Positions 11,615 through 20,879 of a stretch of DNA of 64,000 nucleotides are shown piece by piece. Position 1 is the stretch's first letter. Each line of letters starts with the position of its first letter. The notes beneath the pieces are model-generated. The model was not told the DNA's origin. It did not search any database and saw nothing but the letters and a program-made list of their open reading frames with translations. The position numbers were made by a program, and so were the translations under genes. The stretch comes from Artocarpus heterophyllus (lineage: Eukaryota; Streptophyta; Magnoliopsida; Rosales; Moraceae), in the NCBI GenBank assembly GCA_025403435.1, contig CM046354.1, positions 41,985,779-42,049,778 of the forward strand, given 5' to 3'.

Positions 11615-11945
11615 TTCAACAAGCTCCTAGGGGAGTCATGCCAAATTCAATCAGGAACACGGATCCCCTCTTGATTAATATATGCCATCCAGGACCCGTA
11701 TGATCTAGCATATACTAATAATTGTTTCTTTGGCCATTAATTTTATTAACAGAGCTCCTAGGGGAGGTTAATAATAAAATTAACGTGAGTGTATAACCAC
11801 CGTTTCAATATTTTATCCATGATTTATAATCACCACCTAGGGGTGTGCAACCATAAATCATACTAAAATACCTTATCTTTTCAGAGATCCAATCTGGTAC
11901 ATGATAGAAATCCCTTCCTAGGGGTTGGGACCACCATGTTCTTCC
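11615..11945 (-). repeat. four CCTAGG hairpin segments in leader A
   Basis: CCTAGGGG occurs at 11626, 11757, 11836 and 11917 (intervals 131, 79, 81). Around the second, TAATTTTATTAAC and GTTAATAATAAAATTA can pair. Around the third, ATGATTTAT and ATAAATCAT can pair. The first has CTCC and GGAG directly around the core. The hexamer CCTAGG is self-complementary, so two RNA copies could pair through it. Confidence 0.65.
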
Positions 11946-12409
11946 TATGGACCAACGATGGAGGCCTTAGGTCCTCTCTTCGAAAACCTTCTCCCACTCA
12001 ATCTTTTGAAGTCAAGGTTTTATTTTAAAATTATGCATGAACAATTTTAATATGAGCGGCACTCCCTATTCTATATGACATGTTATCAATATATATGGTA
12101 AATCATATTATAATGCAGACAAGCAAAGCTACAAGAAAAATAATAATAACCGTAATATTATGGTTCCACCCTAGAGAATAGAAAAATAAGATTACAAGAG
12201 AATAATCGAGACATTTATCGATTCTTCATCCTTGAATCCTCAAGCTGTATCCTTCTTCATGTAATATCCATCTTCAAGTCTTCAATCCCGCATGAATCGA
12301 ATACTTCATATTTTCGGTCATATCCAAATTTAATGTTTCTCAGAATCGTCTCAAAAATAAAATTAAAACTGCACCGAAAAAATTGCACCTTTTCTGGACA
12401 CTCGGCAGC

Positions 12410-12620
12410 TCTCGATCGGCAGGCCAATCTGGGTGATCGGCCTGCCGGTCTTGCTCCATAGGCCTGCCGATCTGAAACATCGGCCTGTCGATCTATGCAG
12501 GTTCGGCCTGCCGGCAGAGCACCAAAATTTCTGCCCCACTGTCGGCCTACCGGACCACACGTCCGACCTGTCGATCTGTGACCTTCGGCCTGCCGAACTG
12601 TGAGGTCCGGCATGCCGACA
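12410..12620. repeat. dyad array in copia A leader
   Basis: About nine copies of the TCGGC-NN-GCCGA dyad are spaced mostly 21-22 bp apart, matching the array at 20184-20365 in B. Most have a CT centre on the plus strand, opposite to the AG centre of the LTR arrays of the same element. Confidence 0.8.
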
Positions 12621-13116
12621 GAGCAGAAAACCCTCAATCCAGAAAATACAATTTTAATGCAATTTATCAATTTTATTTTCAACAATTCAAAAACATAAAA
12701 TTAAAGACTCAGGAAATACCTGGAGGCGCCATCATCAATCTTTAAGATCCGACTTCTCGTTCCATCTTCTCCGAATAGTTATTTAATTACAAAATTCTTA
12801 CAAATTAAAAATTAAATAACAATCCCTAGACGGAGATGAGAGTCCGCCATCTAATTACATGAAAAACCTAGATACACATTCTAACCTCTAAGGAACCATA
12901 ACCGGTATTAATTAATTAATAAATAATTAAACAACGATTTAATCAATCATAATTAATTAATAAACATTCACCACATAATCCATGACAACATATATATTAT
13001 ATAGAAACCTAGAGTGTCATCTCTCTATAAAATTCAATTCAAGCATAGGAGAGATTAAGATCACAAAATTTATGCATATAACATGATACAAACTTGTAAA
13101 TTTATGTAAAAACCTC

Positions 13117-13129
13117 GGCTCTGATACCA
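13117..13129 (-). promoter_or_regulatory. copia A primer-binding site
   Basis: The minus strand reads TGGTATCAGAGCC, a perfect match to the initiator-tRNA-Met site, two bases from the LTR edge at 13132. It shows that the LTR 13132-15252 is the 5' LTR of A. Confidence 0.9.
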
Positions 13130-13605
13130 ATTGTTGGAAACAAAGTGCGCAGCGGAATTTTAAAAAAATTTTTCATTAGAGTAATTTCTAAAACACAAGT
13201 TTGACATGTTATATGTGTTGGAAACAAAGTGCGTAGCGGAATTTTAAAAAAAAATTCATCAGAGTAATTTCCAAAACACAAGTTTGACATGTTATATGTA
13301 TAAATTAGACAGATCTTACTAACCTCAGTGTGCCGAAGAACCTTCGCGACCTGTGTAGAGAAGTAACATTCCAGAAGAGCCTCAACCAACTGGTCTTCTT
13401 TGCTATTCTCTATCCACAACCGGAGTGAGTGTGGGCTCACACATACAGCTCTTCCACCGGTGACTCCCCTTCCAACCAACAGAGAGAACCCAAAGCTAGT
13501 GCTCGTGATTTGTGAACAAAAGCTCTTAGGGATTTTTTTAGATGCTCACTAGAAGAGTATCACTCTTAATCTCTCAAATTGATCTGAGTAAATCATTAGA
13601 CTCAC

Positions 13606-13617
13606 TCCCTTTTTATA
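13606..13617 (-). promoter_or_regulatory. TATA box of shared copia LTR
   Basis: The minus strand reads TATAAAAAGGGAG, identical to the box at 10478. Transcription would run leftwards through R/U5 into element A. Confidence 0.7.
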
Positions 13618-13733
13618 CCTATTGGTCCTAGGGTCAGTCCATATCAGATTAGGTCTCAAAAAATCGAAACAGAATCAAGTTCGGATCAATATATGATAAG
13701 ATCCGCATGAAAACGCGTAATCTTAACTGTCGT

Positions 13734-13816
13734 CGGTCGGCAGGCCAAACTTTCTGATAGGCAGGCCGAACAGGCCAGTTCGGCAGGCCGAACACGTCAT
13801 CCGGCAGGCCGAACTG
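13734..13816. repeat. dyad array in shared LTR
   Basis: Four dyads lie here, including one with perfect 7-bp arms (GTTCGGCAGGCCGAAC, near 13779-13794), at roughly 21-22 bp spacing and about 120-200 bp upstream of the TATA box. Confidence 0.8.
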
Positions 13817-15266
13817 TCGAGAAAAAATCTCCGCGAATCTTTTATTTTCCACCCGAGATTCTAAAGGATAAAGTCTCAGTTTTGATTCAAATAGCCCAAT
13901 AGAAAAGATATCTGATCAAAACAAACTTTATCAAGATAATCTCTAAGAAAATAAATCAATTCACAATAATTCTACAAGTTTATCTTGTTCTAATTGTCCA
14001 AAATTAAAACAACCGATAAACAGACAAGAATTATCCGAACGCAATAATTCAACAAGTTCATCTTGAACTAATTTCTTACATAATTAATTCAACCGATAAA
14101 CAGACATGAATTATTTGATTCTTATAAATTTTAAAACAATCTGATAAATCTGACATAAGTCACCAATTATTGGAAAAGCACGCCGTGTCGTTTCAGGATT
14201 TTGTGAGCTAGCAAAGGGGACCAAAATGGACCTATAAAGTTCAAGCTCATGATAATTATGAAACCCAATATCCCAGATATACATTTCACAATTATCAACT
14301 CCAATGCTACTCCACTAAAAGCTTGGAGCTGCACTCTCGAACTTTATAGAATTACGAAGCTTGTGTAGCTAAGTCTCCATGACATATCATAGTGTATCGC
14401 ATCCCCATATGATCATCCATAATCGGCTTAAGGACAAGTTCTATCTTACCTTCCCGATTATTTTTATCTTACGTTCCATCGTCTCACCATTAGAAAACTT
14501 ACCATCCAAAGATAGTATACCATTCGGTTACACCTATGTATCCAAATGGTTGAGCGCTCCAGTTTTCCAATTACAGGACAATGCATATAAGAGGATATCA
14601 TTACTCCTAAAGAGGAGCTATGGATTCCGTATCTATGAATAACAAGTCTACGCTATCAAGAGTCATGCCTCCAACGTACCGGCATGCATGCCACTATAGA
14701 GATGTGGGAGTCACCCATTGGTACATCAAAAGACACAAGTCGAGACAACGGGCCCATTATTCATCTCAGGATTAAGATACAATACAAATGATTGTCTAAA
14801 GTGAATCGATTTCCCAAGACAGAATTATTAATCCAAATCAATTCACTTTATGTCCCGATCCAACACATCGTCACCTTCGACAACGTGCCAATGTTTCTAT
14901 TCATGGAGTCCAACTCCGATGGTCAAGACAAACCATCTCCCAAAAGGAATATAGACAACATAACAATCTTTACATGAATAAAGCACCCAACTTTATTCCC
15001 TCGATTGCGGATCATATGTTTTAGACCGTCACCCTAAGAATTGTGTCTTCCGCATAATCATCCCATCATATGCTCAATTCTTAAGGTTTAGACTGACAGT
15101 CTCAGACTACTGTTTGCTTATCATACATTCAACAAATATGAACGTAAAGAGGACAATAGTTGGTATATTTATAAATGAATAAATTCTTTATTGATAAAAA
15201 TGTCTCCAAAAACGTATTACATTTTTACTCCTTAGAGCATACATGTCTAACAATCTCCCACTTGCC

Positions 15267-18254
15267 CTAAGTGAGTAAATACTGCAAATTTCTCGTCCCC
15301 ATAGCTTCCACATGCCTCTTGAAGACTCTCCCAGTAAGTGTCTTCGTAAATGGATCAGCTTAATTGTCCTCTGACGCGATCTTGCACACCGTGACATGCC
15401 CGCTCTCAACGAAGTCCTTTATCACATGATACTTCCGATCAATATGCTTACTCTTCTTGTGAAATCTTGGTTCCTTAGCATTAGCTACCACCGCACTATT
15501 ATCACAGTACAGTGATACCGCCTTATCCATACCAGGAACTACCTCAAGATCCCCAAGGAACTTGCGGAGCCACACTGCTTCTTTTGAAGCATCACTAGTC
15601 GCCACATACTCGGCCTCCATCGTTGAATCCGAAGTGCAATCTTGCTTCGCACTTCTCCAACTGATGGCACCGCCACCTAGAGTAAACACAAACCCCGAAG
15701 TCGATTTCCTAGAATCCAGACAGGATTGAAAATCCGAATCAGTGTATCCTAGAGGAGTTAAATCCTCACCCGAATACACAAGCATATACCCTCGAGTCCT
15801 TCTCAGGTACTTGAAAATATGCCTTACCGCAACCCAATGGTTCGGTCCTAGATCCGCCTGAAATCGACTCATAATTTCAACCGCATAGCTAATATCCGGT
15901 CGAGTGCAAAGCATGGCATACATGAGACTACCCACTGCAGAAGCATAAGGCACCTTCTTCATGTATTCTCTTTCTTCATAAGACTTTGGAGAGTCTTTCT
16001 TAGAAAGGGTAATTCCAGACCTAGATGGTTGCCCACCTTTCTTGGAATCCTGCATTGCAAACCTCTTGAGAATTTTTTCTATGTAGCTGGCCTGTGGCAA
16101 AGCTATCATTTTGTTCTTCCTCTCCCGAAAGATCTGGATACCGAGAACAAAATTAGCCTCACCTAAGTCCTTCATGTCAAACTGCTTGGTCAACCATAAT
16201 TTGACCGATGACAATGCCCCAACGTCATTGCCAATTAGAAGAATGTCATCTACATAGAGTAGTAGAAAAACCACCTTCTCATTCTTAATGTGTTTGTAAA
16301 CACATGGTTCATCCACATTTTGTGAGAACCCATAAGTCTTGATCACTTGATCAAATCTTATGTTCCAAGAACGAGAAGCCTGCTTAAGTCCATAAATTGA
16401 CTTTAGCAGCTTACAAACCTTACCCTCTTGACCTGCGAACTTGAACCCGTATGGTTGTTCCATATAAATGGACTCATCAAGATAGCCATTCAGAAAAGCC
16501 GTCTTGACATCCATCTGCCAAATCTCGTAGTCGAGAGCGGCAGCTATGGACAAGAGAATCTGGATGGACTTAAGCATGGCTACAGGCGAAAAGGTTTCCT
16601 CATAATCGATTCCTTCTTTTTGCGTATAACCCTTAGCTACCAGTCTAGCCTTAAAGGTTTCGACCTTTCCATCCACTCCCCTTTTCCTCTTGTAGATCCA
16701 CTTACACCCTATGGGTTTTACCCCTTCGGGAAGATCCACAAGCTCCCAGACCCTATTAGTCTCCATAGACTTCATCTCTATGTTCATGGCCTCTATCCAG
16801 AGTCTTGAATCAACATCCTCCATAGCTTCTGTGTAAGTATAAGGATCCCTGTCATGTTCATCCGGTTCAGCCAAAAAGACCTCCCCATTGAACATATACC
16901 TCTCAGGTTGACGCCCGATCCTCCCACTACGCCGAAGCCCCTGAGGTTGTTGTTCAGGTTTGTTTGGTTTTTCTACACTGATCGGAATGGTTACATTCGG
17001 AACCTCTGGAGTAAACGGATCACCCCTCAACTCCTCAAGCACCACTTTGCTTCGAGGTTTAAAGTCGTTCATGTAACTCTCCTCAAGGAAAGTTGCATTA
17101 GTTGAAACCACGACTTTATTTTCCTTTGGGTTATAAAAATAACCCCCTTTAGTCCCTTTTGGATATCCTACAAACACGCAAACTTCTGAACGTGCTTCCA
17201 ACTTATTCGGATCCTTAAACAGGACATGAGCTGGACATCCCCATATGCGAATATGGTTTAAGGATGTCTTCCATCTTGTCCACAACTCGTAAGGAGTTTT
17301 AGGGACCGATTTTGAAGGTACATTGTTCAAAAGATAACATGCGGTTTGTAGTGCATATCCCCAAAAGGATAAAGGCAATGATGAATAACTCATCATGGAC
17401 CGAATCATGTCCAAAAAAGTCCTATTCCTTCTCTCCGCTACGCCATTCTGCTGCGAAGTGCCCGGCGCAGTCAAATGGGATAAAATCCCATTCTCTAACA
17501 AGTGTCCCAAGAACTCTTCAGAAAGGTATTCCCCACCTCGATCAGATCGAAGTGCCTTTATGGGTTTACCCAATTGCTTTTCTTCTTCAGCCTGAAACTC
17601 CCTGAACTTATCATAAGTTTCACTTTTGTGGTGCATTAGGTACACATACCCATATCTTGAGTGATCGTCAATGAAAGTGACGAAGTACTCATACCCTCTT
17701 CGTGCCCGGATGTTCATCGGTCCGCAAACATCACTATGCACAAGTTCTAGAACCCCTTCGGCCCTATTGCCCTTAGACCCGTATGGTCTTTTGGTCATTT
17801 TACCCTCCAAACAAGACTCACATTGAGGTATAGATTCCACCTTTAAGTGACTTAAAGGTCCATCCCTTACCAACCTTTGAATCCTATTCAGGTTAATATG
17901 ACCAAGGCGCAAATGCCAAAGATAAGTCTTATTAGAGTGAGAAGTTTTAAGTCTTTTTGAGTCGTTATCATTTATCTCAGTATTAAGCAATAGGTCCATC
18001 TTAGGTTTGATAAAATATAGATTATTTTGCATCCATCCAGAACAGATAAAAGATTTGTTTTTACGAATCACCACTTTTTTATTAAAAGATACCACGTAGG
18101 AGTCTTTAAATAAAGAAACAGAAATTAAATTCCTTTTAAATTTAGGAACATAAAAACAATCTCGCAAAATTAAATTCCTATAATTATCAAAGTAAAGATG
18201 GACATCTCCCACTGCTTCCGCTGAGACCAAGGATCCATCGCCCATCCGAAGCAT
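15267..18254 (-). pseudogene. copia B pol: integrase-RT-RNase H
   Basis: The best preserved copia frame here: 964 codons open from 18254 to 15360. Integrase: HHCC at H114, H119, C145, C148; D,D35E at D175, D238, E274. [14 protein letters not shown] near 511-522, [13 protein letters not shown] near 619-631, YVDD at 667-670. RNase H fills the C-terminus ([35 protein letters not shown]). One stop near the end (DN-stop-ADPF; TTA to TAA at about 15360) removes the last 31 residues or so, which remain readable to the stop at 15267-15269. The nominal start is an internal methionine: the true protein begins with gag at 19217, and a stop at about 18296 separates them. Confidence 0.92.
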
Positions 18255-18259
18255 TAAGT

Positions 18260-19217
18260 CTTCACGAAGTAGACTTCTCGTTTCTTTGAATCCCTATAGA
18301 GAAACACAAACATGATTAGTTGCACCAGAATCTATGACCCAAATGTCACTGGATTCCTCAACCAAACAAGTTTCTAAATATAGAAGATCACACCTACCTC
18401 CCTTGGAAAGGAAGTCCTTGCAATGCTTCTTTATATGCCCGACCTTACCACAGAAGAAGCACTTAAGCTTCTTTGGGTTCTTCTTCTTCTTCTTCTTGCT
18501 CTTGGTAGCAGCAGGAATAGAAGACTTCCCACTTTTGGCCTGTTGCTTCTTTCCATTCAAAGAGTTAGGATTGGAACCAGAAGCAGCTACCATATTGGCC
18601 TCTCCACCAGCAGGAGACTCCCTGATCAGCAGTTCAAACTCCTGTAATTGCTTCATCAGTTCTGTCAAGGTCATATCCCGTCTATTGCTCAAATTAAAAG
18701 TAGCTCTAAACGGAATAAATTCCTTAGACAGAGTCTCAAAGACCATAGTCATTTGAGTTTCAGCATCGATGTCGGCTCCATTGGTTTGAGCCTCAGCGAG
18801 GTAACCCATGACCAACATCATATGCTCCTTTACAGATGTCCCCGGTCTCTGTCTACAGTTTAAGAGTTTTCGAAGCACCCCTTGCCGCTTTGTTATGGCC
18901 TGGCCTCCAAACATGTCCTCAAGATTTTCCAAGATCTGCTTCGCAGTGTCATAATCTTGATGTTGAGCCTACAGCACGTTGTTCATGCTAGCCACAAGAT
19001 AGCAGCGGGCCTGATCATTAGCATCTTTCCAGCGGTCGTACGCTTGGAATTGCTCATTACTTGAGTCTCCCGTAGGCTCGGGAGGACAAGGAGTTGTCAA
19101 AACATATTTCAGTTTCTCAAAGGAAAGGATGATGTCCAGGTTCCGTTTCCAATCGTTATAGTTCTCACCAGTTAATTGGTTTTTGTCAAGTATCGATGAT
19201 AAAGCGTTTTTAGACAT
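18260..19217 (-). pseudogene. copia B gag-protease
   Basis: Capsid, nucleocapsid and protease part of the polyprotein. It starts at the ATG at 19217 (MSKNALSSILDKNQLTGENY) and is interrupted at MNNVL-stop-AQHQ (CAG to TAG, about 18970). The second part, 18294-18932, has the CCHC zinc knuckle CFFCGKVGHIKKHC at residues 158-171 of that frame and the protease WVIDSGATNH with DSG at 201-203. A lysine run precedes the knuckle. A third stop (CAG to TAG, about 18296) falls just after VCVSL, before pol. Zinc-binding and catalytic residues are all kept, so only the stops disable it. Confidence 0.88.
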
Positions 19218-19374
19218 TTTCAATCTACAATAAAGAATCATATACCAAACATAGGCAAACATATATATTAATTTAGTAAGATAACACAATCATGTAAAAT
19301 CATACAAATGTGTTTATGTGTCAAAACCTTGAAAATATCACAACCTTACAACGATAATTCCCAACTCAGAATTC

Positions 19375-19700
19375 AACAAGCTCCTAGGGGAGTCATGCTA
19401 AATTCAATCAGGAACACGGATCCCCTCTTGATTAATATATACCTTCCAGGACCCGTATGATCCAGCATATATTAATAATCGTTTCTTTGGCCATTAATTT
19501 TATTAACAGAGCTCCTAGGGGAGGTTAATAATAAAATTAACATGAGTGTATAACCACTGTTTCAATATTTTATCCATGATTTATAATCACCACCTAGGGG
19601 TGTGCAACCATAAATCATACTAAAATACCTTATCCTTTAGAGATCCAATCTGGTACATGATAGAAATCCCTTCCTAGGGGTTGGGACCACCATGTTCTTC
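19375..19700 (-). repeat. four CCTAGG hairpin segments in leader B
   Basis: CCTAGGGG at 19383, 19514, 19593 and 19673. The complementary arms seen in A are kept here (TAATTTTATTAAC against GTTAATAATAAAATTA; ATGATTTAT against ATAAATCAT). One is flanked by CTCC and GGAG directly. Confidence 0.65.
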
Positions 19701-20181
19701 CTATGGACCAACGATGGAGGCCTTAGGTTCTCTCTTCGAAAACCTTCTCCCACTCAATCTTTTGAAGTCAAGGTTTTATTTTAAAATTATGCATGAACAA
19801 TTTTAATATGAGCGGCACTCCCTATTCTATATGACATGTTATCAATATACATGGTAAATCATATTATAATGCAAACAAGCAAAGCAATCAAGCAAAGCTA
19901 CAAGCACAATAATAATAACCGTAATATTATGGTTCCACCCTAGAGAATAGAAAACTAAGATTACAAGAGAATAATCGAGACATTTATCGATTCTTCTTCC
20001 TTGAATCCTCAAGCTGTATCCTTCTTCATGTAATATCCATCTTTAAGTCCTCAATCTCGTATGAATCGAACGCTTCATATTTCCGGCCAAATCCAAATTT
20101 ATTGTTTCTCAGAATCGTCCCAAAAATAAAATTAAAACTACACCGAAAAATTACACCTTTTCTGGACATTTGGTAGCTCTC

Positions 20182-20366
20182 GGTCGGCAGGCCGATCTAG
20201 GTAATCGGCCTACCGATCATGGAGGTTCGGCCTGCCGAACTTAAAGGTTCGGCCTGCCGGCAGAGCACCAAAATTTTTGCCCCACTGTCGGCTTGCCGGA
20301 CCGTACGTCTGGCCTGCCGATTTGTGACTTTCGGCTTGCCAAACTATGAGGTCCGGCATGCCAATC
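20182..20366. repeat. dyad array in copia B leader (reference copy)
   Basis: Dyads start at 20184, 20205, 20227, 20249, 20288, 20309, 20331 and 20353: spacing 21, 22, 22, 39, 21, 22, 22 bp. The copy at 20225-20240 is the perfect 16-bp form GTTCGGCCTGCCGAAC. The sequence between dyads is not conserved, so it is the dyad and its spacing that are kept, not a simple duplicated block. Confidence 0.85.
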
Positions 20367-20864
20367 GAGCAGAAGAAACCTTAATCCAGAAAATACAATT
20401 TTAATGCAATTCATCAATTTTATTTTCAACAATTCAAAAACATAAAATTAGAGACTCAGGAAATACCTGGAGGCGCCATCATCAATCTTTAAGTTCCGAC
20501 TTCTTGTTCCGTCTTCTCCGAATAATTATTTAATTACAAAATTCTTACAAATTAAAAATTAAATAACAATTCCTAGACGGAGATGATAGTCCGCCATCTA
20601 ATTACATGAAAAACCTAGATACACATTCTAACCTCTAAGGAACCATAACCGGTATTAATTAATTAATAAATAATTAAGCAACAATTTAATCAACCATAAT
20701 TAATTAATAAACATTCACCACATAATCCATGACAACATATATATTATATAGAAACCTAGAGTGCCATCTCTCTATAAAATTTAATTCAAGCATTGGAGAG
20801 ATTAAGATCACAAAATTTATGCATATAACATAATCACAAAATTGCAAATTTATGTAAAAACCTC

Positions 20865-20877
20865 GTCTCTGATACCA
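20865..20877 (-). promoter_or_regulatory. copia B primer-binding site
   Basis: The minus strand reads TGGTATCAGAGAC, one mismatch from the initiator-tRNA-Met complement, two bases from the LTR edge at 20880. Confidence 0.85.
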
Positions 20878-20879
20878 AT

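Larger units (their letters stand above)
11461..13131 (-). other. copia A 5' leader (about 1.67 kb)
   Basis: This is the untranslated region between primer-binding site and gag. It is unusually long and nearly the same in B (19218-20879) and, decayed, in D (26787-28489). It holds four segments with CCTAGGGG at 11626, 11757, 11836 and 11917, each between complementary arms, and a dyad array at 12410-12620. AT-rich sequence lies close to the primer site. The antisense-looking open frames within it (12257-12685 and others) have no counterpart of known protein character. Confidence 0.75.
13132..15252 (-). mobile_element. shared LTR: 5' of copia A, 3' of copia B
   Basis: The LTR runs (minus strand) from TGTTAGACATGTATGC at 15252 to TTTCCAACA at 13132. 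It is about 100 bp longer than its sisters because its U5 end is duplicated: 13132-13215 and 13216-13299 are two copies of the last 84 bases, each with its own TTTCCAACA terminus. The TATA box lies at about 13606-13617 and a dyad array at about 13735-13815. On one side is A's primer site, on the other B's polypurine stretch and pol stop. Confidence 0.88.
19218..20879 (-). other. copia B 5' leader
   Basis: About 1.66 kb of untranslated sequence from the primer site to gag, closely matching A's leader. The four CCTAGGGG segments are at 19383, 19514, 19593 and 19673 with the same spacings (131, 79, 80), and the dyad array lies at 20184-20365. No convincing protein is encoded. Confidence 0.75.

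Noticed and set aside
12257..12685. 142-codon frame with repeating CRPAGR-type text in the leader
   Set aside because: The repetitive protein text is a by-product of translating the 22-bp dyad array; stops and shifts differ between A, B and D.
13117..13129. possible tRNA-Met fragment
   Set aside because: Only the short complement of the tRNA 3' end is present, two bases from an LTR: a primer-binding site.
18334..18756. 140-codon plus-strand frame with a phenylalanine/leucine run
   Set aside because: Antisense of the lysine run before B's zinc knuckle.
20182..20366. CRISPR-like regular spacing of a palindromic repeat
   Set aside because: Units are 12-16 bp with 5-10 bp gaps, degenerate, inside LTR retrotransposon leaders and LTRs of a plant; no cas genes and no spacer-sized gaps.
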